NCBI GenBank assembly: GCA_004347695.1
Contig: SLTK01000010.1
Span: 1-64,000, forward strand
Direction: 5' to 3'
DNA: 64,000 bases
Source: Chloroflexota bacterium
GTDB lineage: Bacteria > Chloroflexota > Anaerolineae > Anaerolineales > Anaerolineaceae
Below the pieces are notes generated by a model. The model did no database searches. It had not been told where the DNA came from and saw only the letters and a program-made list of their open reading frames with translations. Below are positions 1 through 9,232 of the stretch, one piece after another. Within the stretch, counting starts at the first letter, position 1; every line of letters starts with the position of its first letter. Made by a program: the position numbers and the translations under genes.

Positions 1-40
1 ATCCCAATTACCTGTCTACCGCTTGACTTTCAAGACGGTA

Positions 41-90
41 TCTACAGGTAGGGGCGAGTTTCCACGCCCACCCGCTTTTGAGACAGCCTC
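41..90. repeat. Partial copy of a dispersed intergenic repeat (right end of the MITE-like element at 38448-38564)
   Basis: ctacaggtaggggcgagtttccacgcccacccgcttttgagacagcc closely matches ctacctgtaggggcgggtttccacgcccgcccgcttttgagacagcc at 38518-38563. Confidence 0.75.
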
Positions 91-165
91 AAGGTGAAAG
101 TTTAGAAATCTTGTTAGCCGCAGCAATCCGAGTTGCTTCAGACAGCTTCTAAATCCAATTATTTC

Positions 166-993
166 TTACGAAGCCGGAGCCTCGGGTTGCGACGGAGCAG
201 ACGCCTTTTTCTGATGGCGGAAAATTAACACGGCGGTTGCAGCGACGGCGATCACCGCCATGATGGTCTGGTTGATATTGATGCCTGCCACGGGAGACGG
301 ATCGAGCCGCAGAAACTCCAGAAAAAACCGGCCCACCGGGTAGATAACCAGGTAAGCCAGGAAGATGTCGCCGGTTTTCAAACGATCGCCAAATTTACGA
401 CCGATCCACAAGAGCACTGCCATATTGATCAGGTTGTAAATGGCCTCATAAGCAAAAAGTGGGTGGTAAGTGGCTTGATCGATGTATTCGGGCAGCCGGT
501 GGGCTTCATCAATGGTGAGCGCCCAGGGCAAATCCGTCGGCGCACCGTATAATTCCTGGTTTACATAATTACCAAGGCGTCCGATGGCCTGTGCCAGGGC
601 CAGCCCGGGAGCAATGATGTCCGTCCAGGCGCCGAAGTTCATTTTTCGCTTGCGCGCATAAAGCCACAAAGCCACCGCTCCGCCAATGACTGCGCCAGGG
701 ATGCCCAGGCCGCCTTTCCAGATGGCGATTGCGTCCAACGGATGAGTCAGGTAATACCAGGTAGTAATGCCTTGCGCCACCAGGGAAGCAGACGGGGTCA
801 GAATATGCCACAACCGCGCACCAATAATGCCGCCAATAATTAACCAGGGGAACATATCCCAAACAACATCTGAATTGATTCCACGGCGCTTGGCTTCCTT
901 TGTGGAGAGCCATGCGGCGGCCAACGCGCCGAGCATGATCAAAACACCATATAGCTGGATGGTCAACGGACCGATCTTGAAACTACTTGGCAT
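166..993 (-). CDS. lgt: Prolipoprotein diacylglyceryl transferase
   Basis: 275 aa multi-TM; Lgt signature region GRLGNYVNQELYGAPTDLPW. Confidence 0.95.
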   Translation of the reverse strand: MPSSFKIGPLTIQLYGVLIMLGALAAAWLSTKEAKRRGINSDVVWDMFPWLIIGGIIGARLWHILTPSASLVAQGITTWYYLTHPLDAIAIWKGGLGIPGAVIGGAVALWLYARKRKMNFGAWTDIIAPGLALAQAIGRLGNYVNQELYGAPTDLPWALTIDEAHRLPEYIDQATYHPLFAYEAIYNLINMAVLLWIGRKFGDRLKTGDIFLAYLVIYPVGRFFLEFLRLDPSPVAGININQTIMAVIAVAATAVLIFRHQKKASAPSQPEAPAS

Positions 994-1045
994 GGTAAGT
1001 TAAACCTTCCTCTGGAAAAATTCTCCAGCCCATAGGGGCTGGCTG

Positions 1046-1672
1046 CTAAATAAGATCGTTTTCTGCCGCAGCCTGTTTTCGCACCAGCCAGATCCGCTGC
1101 AGGGCAGTCAGATTGCCCAGAATAGCCAGGATCCACAGGGCAATAATTGGCCGGTTGAACAGTAGACTCAATACGATCACAATATAGCGTTCCACCCGGG
1201 TCATCAGGCCAGCGGTCACCTTGAAGTTTGCCGTCTCGCCGCGCGAACGCGTGTAGGACACCATCACCGACCCGGCAGCCGCAGCATAAACCAACATCAC
1301 CGGCAGCCAGAGCTGCTGATTTGAATAATAAATCAACAATCCGCCGAGCAGGAACAATTCGGCATAACGGTCAACCACCGAGTCCAGAAATCCCCCGAAA
1401 CGGGAGATCTTGCCGCGAAGCCGGGCCATGGTGCCATCCAGAGCGTCGAAGGGTCCCATGACCATAACCACCACCCCGCCCCACAGCATCTCGCCGCGAG
1501 CCAGCAGGTAGGCAGCCCCAATATGACCAGCCAAACCCAGCAGCGTCATGGCGTTGGGCGTTAGACCAATTTTGTTCAAAAAAGCCCCGATCGGATCGAG
1601 AACGCCTTTAAAACGAACGCGCAGAAGGTCTGAAAAGGTCTTCGGAGACTTTTGTGGAACGGGTTGATCCAT
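1046..1672 (-). CDS. CDP-alcohol phosphatidyltransferase family protein
   Basis: D-G-x2-A-R-x8-G-x3-D-x3-D motif: DALDGTMARLRGKISRFGGFLDSVVDR. Confidence 0.9.
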   Translation of the reverse strand: MDQPVPQKSPKTFSDLLRVRFKGVLDPIGAFLNKIGLTPNAMTLLGLAGHIGAAYLLARGEMLWGGVVVMVMGPFDALDGTMARLRGKISRFGGFLDSVVDRYAELFLLGGLLIYYSNQQLWLPVMLVYAAAAGSVMVSYTRSRGETANFKVTAGLMTRVERYIVIVLSLLFNRPIIALWILAILGNLTALQRIWLVRKQAAAENDLI

Positions 1673-1746
1673 CCGCTACCTGGCCGGGAAATGAAAGGGT
1701 AGAACCGCGCGCGGCTCGGAAGCAATCTTACCACATCTGGCGTGGC

Positions 1747-3909
1747 TTATTCTTCCGAATTTTCACTATCCGGATCGTCTTCCTCAGGAGGATCGACCAA
1801 TACTTCTCGATCCTTCCCGCCGCCCAGGGGAGGACCAACAATACCCATTTCTTCCAACTGGTCGAGCAGCCGTGCAGCCCGTGGGAAACCAATCCGTAAC
1901 CGGCGTTGCAGCAGAGAAGCGCTGGCACGCTGGGCCTTGGTCACCAGCTCAACTGCCATTTGTACCAGGTCGTCGCCACCTTCGCTCTCATCCTGTACCA
2001 TCCCCTCCCACGGCGGCGCTTCAGCGGGTTTGGCAGCCTGTTTTTTTTGCCAATATTCGATTACGCTATCGATTTCCTGGTCTTTGAGGAGCACACCCTG
2101 AGCGCGTTGCGGCGTTCCAACCTCGGGATTCAGAAACAACATATCACCGCGGCCAAGCAGCGATTCGGCGCCGTTGACATCTAGAATCACGCGGGAATCG
2201 ATGGATGAAGCTACTGAAAATGCAATGCGCGATGGAAAATTAGCTTTGATTAATCCGGTAACCACGTCTGTGCTTGGGCGCTGCGTCGCTACCACCAGGT
2301 GAATACCAACCGCGCGCGCCATTTGCGCCAACCGCACAACAGCATGCTCGGTCTGGTCGGGTGCGGACATCATCAAGTCTGCCAGTTCGTCCACCAGCAC
2401 TACAATCCGCGGCAGGGTAACCTGTTTGCGCCGTTCCTGTTTGCGGTTGAATGAATCCAGGTCGCGGGCGCGCGCCGACTCCAGCAGCCGATAGCGTTGA
2501 TCCATTTCAGCCAGCGCCCATTTCAAAACAGCCAGCATGCGCTCCAACTGAGTTTCGACTTTGCCCATGATGTGCGGCAGGCCATTAAAGCGCATCAATT
2601 CAACCATTTTTGGGTCAAGCACAGCCAGACGCAGGGTTTCAGGTGAATTGTTCATCACCAGGCAGGTGATGATGGAAGCCAGACAAACCGACTTTCCGGA
2701 TCCGGTAGTGCCTGCGACCAGCAAGTGCGGCATACGCGTCAGGTCAGCCACCACCGGCTGCCCGGATACATCCCGCCCGAGCGCCAGAGCCAACGGAGAG
2801 CTCAAGTTCTTAAACTCCTGGGCTTCGATGATCGTTCGCAGGCGCACCAGCGCCGTGGAAGTGTTGGGTACTTCGATACCGACATAGGAATGTCCCGGTA
2901 CAGGCGCCTCGATGCGCAGTCGTTCAGCAGCCAGTGAAAGCGCCAGGTCTTTGGAAAGTCCTGAAATTTGTGAAACGCGTACCTTTTGCTTTTGTGGTTG
3001 ACCATCCGGGCCTGCCCGTTCCACGAAACCGGGTTCAACCGCAAACTGAGTGACGGTAGGACCGACCCGGTAACCAATGACTCGCGAAGGCACACCGAAT
3101 TCAGCCAGGGTTTTTTCGATCTTCGTGGCCACCGCCAAAATCCGCTCTTCATCCAGCCCGTTCTTCTCGTCTTGCGCAAGCAGGCTGAGGGGCGGCAGTT
3201 CGGTCACGTGCTGTCGATCAACCACATTAAGTGGAATCCCGCCTGCTGGTTCAACCGCGGGCCCAGCCGGGTGGACCGCTGGCACCTCAATATCAGGTTC
3301 TTCAATAGGTTCCTGGTTGATCCAGGCTTCAACCTTGTGCAGCAGCCTGCGGCTTAACCCGCTGGTCACCATACCCAACCAGGCTAACAAAACCAGCAGC
3401 AGCAGGCTGCTCCAGGGTAATGGCAATAAAAAGGAGACCATCCGGGCCAGTCCCCAACCAATGATGCCGCCATCCAGCCCGGCTTCGGCGCGCTCAAGCG
3501 ACAGGCCGCCAAAGAACGCCAGCAGCGCCATAATGAAAAAGGTCATAAACTCAAGCGCCAGAACCCGACCCAGGTCCAGGCGGCTGGCTCGCTCAGGCTG
3601 ATGGCGCAGCGCGGCAATCCCCAAAAAAGCGGTTAAAAAAATAATTGCATAGCTACCTGCGCCGGTCCAATGTTTCAGAAACGCGCCCCAGGGTGAGATA
3701 AAAGTCCCCTGGCTCAAATTAAGCAGCGCCAATGCGGTCAGAGCGCTGAGCGCCAGCAGAACCACCCCCAGAACATCCCAGCTATACCGCTCAAAACGCA
3801 GCCAAATCCGGCCCAGGACCTCCATGAACGAAGGGGACACGGTGTCCGATTCTGGCGGGGGGGCTGAACTACTCCGGGAATTTTTTTTGCGAGGTGCTGC
3901 TCCGCTCAT
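1747..3909 (-). CDS. ftsK: FtsK/SpoIIIE DNA translocase
   Basis: N-terminal TM segments, Walker A HLLVAGTTGSGKSV, C-terminal gamma-like winged helix (SASLLQRRLRIGFPRAARLLDQLEEMGIVGP). Confidence 0.95.
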   Translation of the reverse strand: MSGAAPRKKNSRSSSAPPPESDTVSPSFMEVLGRIWLRFERYSWDVLGVVLLALSALTALALLNLSQGTFISPWGAFLKHWTGAGSYAIIFLTAFLGIAALRHQPERASRLDLGRVLALEFMTFFIMALLAFFGGLSLERAEAGLDGGIIGWGLARMVSFLLPLPWSSLLLLVLLAWLGMVTSGLSRRLLHKVEAWINQEPIEEPDIEVPAVHPAGPAVEPAGGIPLNVVDRQHVTELPPLSLLAQDEKNGLDEERILAVATKIEKTLAEFGVPSRVIGYRVGPTVTQFAVEPGFVERAGPDGQPQKQKVRVSQISGLSKDLALSLAAERLRIEAPVPGHSYVGIEVPNTSTALVRLRTIIEAQEFKNLSSPLALALGRDVSGQPVVADLTRMPHLLVAGTTGSGKSVCLASIITCLVMNNSPETLRLAVLDPKMVELMRFNGLPHIMGKVETQLERMLAVLKWALAEMDQRYRLLESARARDLDSFNRKQERRKQVTLPRIVVLVDELADLMMSAPDQTEHAVVRLAQMARAVGIHLVVATQRPSTDVVTGLIKANFPSRIAFSVASSIDSRVILDVNGAESLLGRGDMLFLNPEVGTPQRAQGVLLKDQEIDSVIEYWQKKQAAKPAEAPPWEGMVQDESEGGDDLVQMAVELVTKAQRASASLLQRRLRIGFPRAARLLDQLEEMGIVGPPLGGGKDREVLVDPPEEDDPDSENSEE

Positions 3910-4856
3910 TCGGTTTGAACCAAACCAAGTCCTAAACGCCGCCGCTCAGTATCGATATGCAAGATCCGAACGACCACATCCTGCCCGATCTCGATAAAAT
4001 CTGAAAACTGTGAATATTCCGTGGGCAACTTAATCGACGAAAGATGAATCAAGCCCTCCACCCCCTCTTCCAGGCGTGCAAACGCCCCAAAGCGAGTGGT
4101 GGATGTGATTGTGGCCGGGACAACGTCGCCGGGCTTGTAGCGTGCGTTCAATGTTTCCCATGGGTTGGGCGTCATGCGTTTCAGACTGAGTGCAATGCGT
4201 GAGTTCTCCTCACATACCTGCAGCACGATAACCTTTACTTCATCGCCCACCGAAAGAACGTCGCTGGGATGATGCACCCGTCCCCAGGAAAGCTCGGACA
4301 CATGGATCAAACCCTCGACGCCGCCTAAGTCAATGAATGCGCCAAAATCGGTGACGTTGGTCACCTGGCCGGTAAGGATGGCGCCTTCTTCCAGCGCATC
4401 GAAGATGACCCGGCGTTTGCCCTCGCCTGCGAGCGCAGCTCGTTCGGAAAGTACTATTCGTTCCTGGGCTTTTTCACACTCGATCACTTTCAGTTCAATA
4501 TCCCGCTCGACGTAAGCGGCTAAGACGCTTCTGCGCTCCTCTTCCCCCGCAGTATTGGGCATGTCAATCAGATGCGACACCGGTACAAATCCCTGTATTC
4601 CGCATCCCTGCACGAGCAATCCACCCCGGTTGAAACCATGCACCTTGAGGCAGACAATTTCATCCTGCTCGTAAACTCGCTGGACAAATGCCCAATCAAC
4701 TGCTGTAACCGATGGTTGCGCCGCTGCCCGGCTGCCAGCCTCCTTTCGAGGCGTTTGGTAAGATTCTTCATCCGAAAGAACTGCAGACCACCAGCTTTCA
4801 TCCGGAAGTTCTGGAATTTCCCCTTCCGGAATTGATGCCTCTCGTTTGATCAACAT
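3906..4856 (-). CDS. S1 RNA-binding domain protein (ribosomal protein S1-like)
   Basis: Multiple S1 domains (GAFIDLGGVEGLIHVSELSW; GAFARLEEGVEGLIHLSSI). Confidence 0.9.
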   Translation of the reverse strand: MLIKREASIPEGEIPELPDESWWSAVLSDEESYQTPRKEAGSRAAAQPSVTAVDWAFVQRVYEQDEIVCLKVHGFNRGGLLVQGCGIQGFVPVSHLIDMPNTAGEEERRSVLAAYVERDIELKVIECEKAQERIVLSERAALAGEGKRRVIFDALEEGAILTGQVTNVTDFGAFIDLGGVEGLIHVSELSWGRVHHPSDVLSVGDEVKVIVLQVCEENSRIALSLKRMTPNPWETLNARYKPGDVVPATITSTTRFGAFARLEEGVEGLIHLSSIKLPTEYSQFSDFIEIGQDVVVRILHIDTERRRLGLGLVQTE

Positions 4857-4924
4857 TAATTCACCTCCCCAAGTGCCTTACAAATAATACCCTACAGACA
4901 ATTGTATAGGCAGCGTGAAATTTA

Positions 4925-6808
4925 TTACAACTCGATTTGACTGCCATTTTGGTTTTCCATCTCCTTGATTTCTTTGGCAACCGCTTCGATGGCTACCCGC
5001 TGCTTGCGGTACAGGTCAGCTTCGGACATGGCCAACCGCATTGCAATCTCGCGAACTTTCTTTCCTTCTAAAAATTTTAACTCGAGAATATTATACAAAA
5101 TCCACTCGCCGGTAAAACGCCGTTCACCCTCAGGTTTTACCCGTTCGATCCCTTCACGCAGGATAGCGCGCAGAGCATTGGACGAATTTCCTTCTTGGGT
5201 TTCAGCCTTGTCCTTGACCACCTGCAGGTTCATCAAAGGACTATCGGTTAATTTTGGCCCGCCCCAGTAATGGGTCAGGGCATCCTTGACCCATTGGGTA
5301 AACTCGCTATTTGCTTCCTGGGCTTCAGCCGTTAATACTTTCGATTGGTCAAAGCGGCCGGCCGCCCGCAGTTGTTGGATGAAAGCTGCCTTGGTGGACA
5401 GCTCGCCCAACGAGTGGAACACCTGCTCCTGCAGACGACGGTCGTTGAGCGCCAGTGCAATCCGTTCGGAAAATGCGTTCAAATCGTCCAACTGCTCTTC
5501 GTCCAGCGCTTCGATCGCGCCCTCTGAGATGCCCAAAATCCCGAGCATACTCACATCGCCATCCACATTTTGGTCATACAAAGGAACCAGGATGTCGCTG
5601 CCCCACTGAAAAAGCTGATAAAAATCGCTGGTGTCCGGGAAAAAGCGAGACAGGTCTGTATTAACCTTTTCCCGGTCAAAGAATGTTTTGCCAACCTTTA
5701 CCGCCAGCTCAAGGCCATCCGGGTTTAACGCGGCAACATACGCGCCTGGCGCCTGAAGCCGGTCGCATAAGCCGGAAAGGATCATTTCGATAAACTGGCG
5801 CAAGTCGTTACGGGTGACTAATCGATCTTCCAGGCCGACCAACACTTCGATTTCGGCCTTGTCATTGCCATAAAACAACCAGCGCTCCAGGTACGGGAAA
5901 ATCAAGGTGACCAGGTACTCGCCAACCAATATCGTGGCGACCATGACGATGGGTACAAAAGTGTTATAAGCCAATCCAAGTGGTTCACCCGCGCGACGGA
6001 CAACCGTGGCAAAGGTCAGCGTAAAGCTGGCGACCACCGGTCCGCGCAAAATCCATTTGAAAAGACGGCTCTTGACCCGCCGGTCTGGCAGCGATACGCC
6101 AAAAAACGCCACCGAATAGGACATGATGATCACCAGGCCGCCCACGAATATATTTGAAACGACTGCCACCAGCCAGAAAATAATCGAATGACGGGCTGCA
6201 AAACCCGAACTGAACAACAAGAAAGGAAACGAACCCAAAGTTGGGGCAATAGCGCCGATCAATAGATAAACCATGCGCCGCTTTCCGGATGCCGTGGCCG
6301 AACGCCGGTATGCCCGGATAAAGTTGTACCAGGACATGACCATCGCCAACAGGTAGAACAGGATGAAGACGTCCGTGAGCCAGGTCGGTTCTAAAAACGG
6401 TGCTGTTTTCTCCGACTGTTCCAAGGGCCCAACCAGCCATCCCAGCGCCAGCGCGACCAGGAAAAACAGCGAAATAAGGTAGAAAAAGCGGATAGCCCAG
6501 CGGCGTTTGCCTTTACTCGGTTTTCCGGTAGTTGCCAGAACCCCATCCGAGAAATGCAAATAGGAGGATGGCAGAAAAACGATGCCTATCCACTGCACCT
6601 GCAACCAAAATTCCAGGCGCGCCGGTGACTCCGCCACACTGGCGAGCGCTTCAGCGGCATAAATGATTACCAGACAAGCCAAAATAATCGAAAATGAACG
6701 AGCGACTCTCACCCGCAGATTGAAGGTCAACGAATATAACAGCAGAGAGAAGGCGGTGATGGCAATGCCTGCCATCAAAATTTGGTTTATCGGTATCAGT
6801 ACGTTCAA
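4925..6808 (-). CDS. Membrane sensor: histidine-kinase-type 7TM N-terminus plus GAF-like region plus C-terminal HTH-like region, no kinase domain
   Basis: N-terminal hydrophobic segments; C-terminal LKFLEGKKVREIAMRLAMSEADLYRKQRVAIEAVAKEI resembles HTH; no HATPase motifs found. Confidence 0.65.
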   Translation of the reverse strand: MNVLIPINQILMAGIAITAFSLLLYSLTFNLRVRVARSFSIILACLVIIYAAEALASVAESPARLEFWLQVQWIGIVFLPSSYLHFSDGVLATTGKPSKGKRRWAIRFFYLISLFFLVALALGWLVGPLEQSEKTAPFLEPTWLTDVFILFYLLAMVMSWYNFIRAYRRSATASGKRRMVYLLIGAIAPTLGSFPFLLFSSGFAARHSIIFWLVAVVSNIFVGGLVIIMSYSVAFFGVSLPDRRVKSRLFKWILRGPVVASFTLTFATVVRRAGEPLGLAYNTFVPIVMVATILVGEYLVTLIFPYLERWLFYGNDKAEIEVLVGLEDRLVTRNDLRQFIEMILSGLCDRLQAPGAYVAALNPDGLELAVKVGKTFFDREKVNTDLSRFFPDTSDFYQLFQWGSDILVPLYDQNVDGDVSMLGILGISEGAIEALDEEQLDDLNAFSERIALALNDRRLQEQVFHSLGELSTKAAFIQQLRAAGRFDQSKVLTAEAQEANSEFTQWVKDALTHYWGGPKLTDSPLMNLQVVKDKAETQEGNSSNALRAILREGIERVKPEGERRFTGEWILYNILELKFLEGKKVREIAMRLAMSEADLYRKQRVAIEAVAKEIKEMENQNGSQIEL

Positions 6809-6848
6809 GGGGGCTGACTTTCTACAGCAAGAACCTCATTGGGTTCTT

Positions 6849-7388
6849 TCAGCGCATCAGGCGCGAGAAAAACAACGCAATGTCTTGATTGGCATAATAC
6901 TGGTCGTTGTAACCGCAGAACTCATAGCCCAGCTTAAAGGCCAGGCGTACCGCAGCTACATTTTTAGACGACATTTCCAAAACGATGCGGCGGAACCGGC
7001 GTTGGCTGGCCCAATTTTGGGTCGAAAGCAGCAGCGCACTGGCAATCCCTTCGCGGCGGTTATGCTCCGCTACCGCCAGGTCGGTTATCCAGGCGGTACC
7101 TTGTGTTTGCCGATCCTGAATGCTGGCATACCCTACCGGTTGATTCCCCAGGACAGCCATTAGGATAACGGCGGCTTTTTTCCATGTTTCGACAATTTGG
7201 TCGTGGTTGTGCGGGTATTCGATACGGATGGAACGCGGCAGGCGGATCTCTCGAAAGCTGATAGACATTTGCCCGGTATCGAAGGAGCGGTCCATTTGCC
7301 AGACGTAATCCGTTTTACTGGAATGTTCGATGCCAGCCAGGACAGCTAAATCGGTGGTCAATGCAGGGCGGATTTCGATTTCAGGCAT
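6849..7388 (-). CDS. GNAT family N-acetyltransferase
   Basis: ITDLAVAEHNRREGIASALLLS and ANQDIALFFSRLMR match GNAT motif A/B style. Confidence 0.85.
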   Translation of the reverse strand: MPEIEIRPALTTDLAVLAGIEHSSKTDYVWQMDRSFDTGQMSISFREIRLPRSIRIEYPHNHDQIVETWKKAAVILMAVLGNQPVGYASIQDRQTQGTAWITDLAVAEHNRREGIASALLLSTQNWASQRRFRRIVLEMSSKNVAAVRLAFKLGYEFCGYNDQYYANQDIALFFSRLMR

Positions 7389-7397
7389 GGAGTTCCC

Positions 7398-8099
7398 TCA
7401 GGGTGCAATGATGCGTGTGTTGACGATACAGGCCGGGAAGACGTTGTTGGCATTATCGCGCACGACCAGCCGCAACAGGTAGTCTCCCGGGGTAAGCAGG
7501 GTGGTGTCCCAGCGTCCGCTGCCCTCGCCGCCCATCGGCTGATCGATGATGGGCGTTTCGCCGGCCGCAATAGTCGTCCAGGTGGTGGAGCCGGGTTGGG
7601 TGTATTCGAACTGGTAAAACCCGAGATTCGGCACACTGACCGTCCCGCGCAGAATTACCTCTCCTTGTAGCACCTCGCCGGCTACCGGATAAGTCCATTC
7701 AACCTGGCCGGGCACACACCCATCTTCATCCGTGATATCAACCGTCGGAACCAGATCATCGATTGTCGGGGTTATCTCCACGGAGACCGGCTGAAGCGTT
7801 ATGGTGGGGCTTGCCAGAATCTGCAAAGTTGCCGTAGGCAGCGTTTGCGTGTTTGGAAAATCAGGGTACACGATTGATACCATTATAAATTCAGTAATCG
7901 TAAACAGTACCAAAAAGGCGAATCCGGTCAGGCCGCTGCTGAACCGGCGCTGGGCATTCTCGCGCTCCAAACCAAATTGCGAACTGCGCAGCTCCCGCCA
8001 GGCGATCGCCATCTTGTGCAATGTCCAAAGCACCACCAACCCTATTCCAATGTAAATGACGTACTCGTAGGTTTTAAGGAAGCGCAGGACTTCTTCCAT
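7398..8099 (-). CDS. Membrane-anchored hypothetical protein with extracellular Ig-like region
   Basis: Two N-terminal hydrophobic segments, then a Ser/Thr-rich beta-type region (YPVAGEVLQGEVILRGTVSVPNLGFYQFEYTQPG). Confidence 0.6.
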   Translation of the reverse strand: MEEVLRFLKTYEYVIYIGIGLVVLWTLHKMAIAWRELRSSQFGLERENAQRRFSSGLTGFAFLVLFTITEFIMVSIVYPDFPNTQTLPTATLQILASPTITLQPVSVEITPTIDDLVPTVDITDEDGCVPGQVEWTYPVAGEVLQGEVILRGTVSVPNLGFYQFEYTQPGSTTWTTIAAGETPIIDQPMGGEGSGRWDTTLLTPGDYLLRLVVRDNANNVFPACIVNTRIIAP

Positions 8100-8131
8100 G
8101 ATCCATCATCAAACTCAAAATGAATAATTCT

Positions 8132-8980
8132 TTAAAGAGAACGCAGGACGCCACGAATGAGCGTAGTCAATTTTGGAACCAGTATTTTTCCAGCTTCCAA
8201 AACCTCTGCATGTGTGGTGACGGTGCTGCCATCTAAGTTGGCCTTGTTGCTGATGCCGGAAAGTCCAAGCACACGGGTTTTTCCATGCCGGGCAACAATT
8301 ACCTCCGGGACGGTAGACATACCCACCGCGTCCGCACCGCCAGCTCGCAGGAAGCGCAAGTCAGCCGGAGATTCGAACGAGGGACCTGACAACCAGGCGT
8401 ACACGCCCTCGCGCAGCGTCATTCCAGCCGATTTAGCGACATCGCGGCATTTCTGCTGCAGTTCACGATCATAAGGTTGGCTCATATCCGGAAAGCGCTC
8501 GCCAAAAACATCCAGATTAGGCCCACGCAGGGGGTTAAGACCCGTCATCCCGACCAGGTTAATGTGGTCAGTCAACAACATCACATCCCCAGGGACATAT
8601 TCCGGGTTAATGGCGCCAGCTGCATTGGTAAGTATTAGAATCTTAATCCCAAGCCGCTGCATCACCCGGATGGGAAAGGTCACTTGCCCCATGGTAGGGC
8701 CTTCGTAATAGTGCGTGCGGCCCTGCATCACCAGAACAGTCTGGTTGTCGAGGGTACCCACAACCAGACGCCCCTTATGCCCCTGAATGGTCGGCAGCGG
8801 CCAATCAGGCAGGTCGTTGTACGGGATCACGTCTGCATTTTCGACCAGATCGGCCAAATCGCCTAACCCGGAGCCAAGAACCAGGCCTATTTCAGGTTTG
8901 GTATGGATTTTACTTGCAATGACGTTGCGGGTATGGTCGATCTGCTCGAGGGTGATCCACTCGCTCATGCGTTCCTCCAA
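8132..8980 (-). CDS. punA: Purine-nucleoside phosphorylase
   Basis: GLVLGSGLGDLAD, VLVMQGRTHYYEG and GADAVGMSTVPEVIVARH motifs. Confidence 0.93.
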   Translation of the reverse strand: MEERMSEWITLEQIDHTRNVIASKIHTKPEIGLVLGSGLGDLADLVENADVIPYNDLPDWPLPTIQGHKGRLVVGTLDNQTVLVMQGRTHYYEGPTMGQVTFPIRVMQRLGIKILILTNAAGAINPEYVPGDVMLLTDHINLVGMTGLNPLRGPNLDVFGERFPDMSQPYDRELQQKCRDVAKSAGMTLREGVYAWLSGPSFESPADLRFLRAGGADAVGMSTVPEVIVARHGKTRVLGLSGISNKANLDGSTVTTHAEVLEAGKILVPKLTTLIRGVLRSL

Positions 8981-9232
8981 AAATCATTGTCTTGTATTCC
9001 ACGAAAATTTTTCAACCGGGGGGTGACATTCCATCTGCCCGCGTAAATTATAACAGAATACCCGACGCGGAATTTCGTCACCGGTCGCTGGTGAAATCAA
9101 CGGCCAGTAGCATTTCTTTAGAAAATGCAAAGATTTTTATGCAACGGATTTTACAACTTGTTAGTATAATAAATCAGGGGATAAAAATTTTAGATAAACA
9201 GTTTATCCACCTTCACTGAATCCCGGTTCAGG

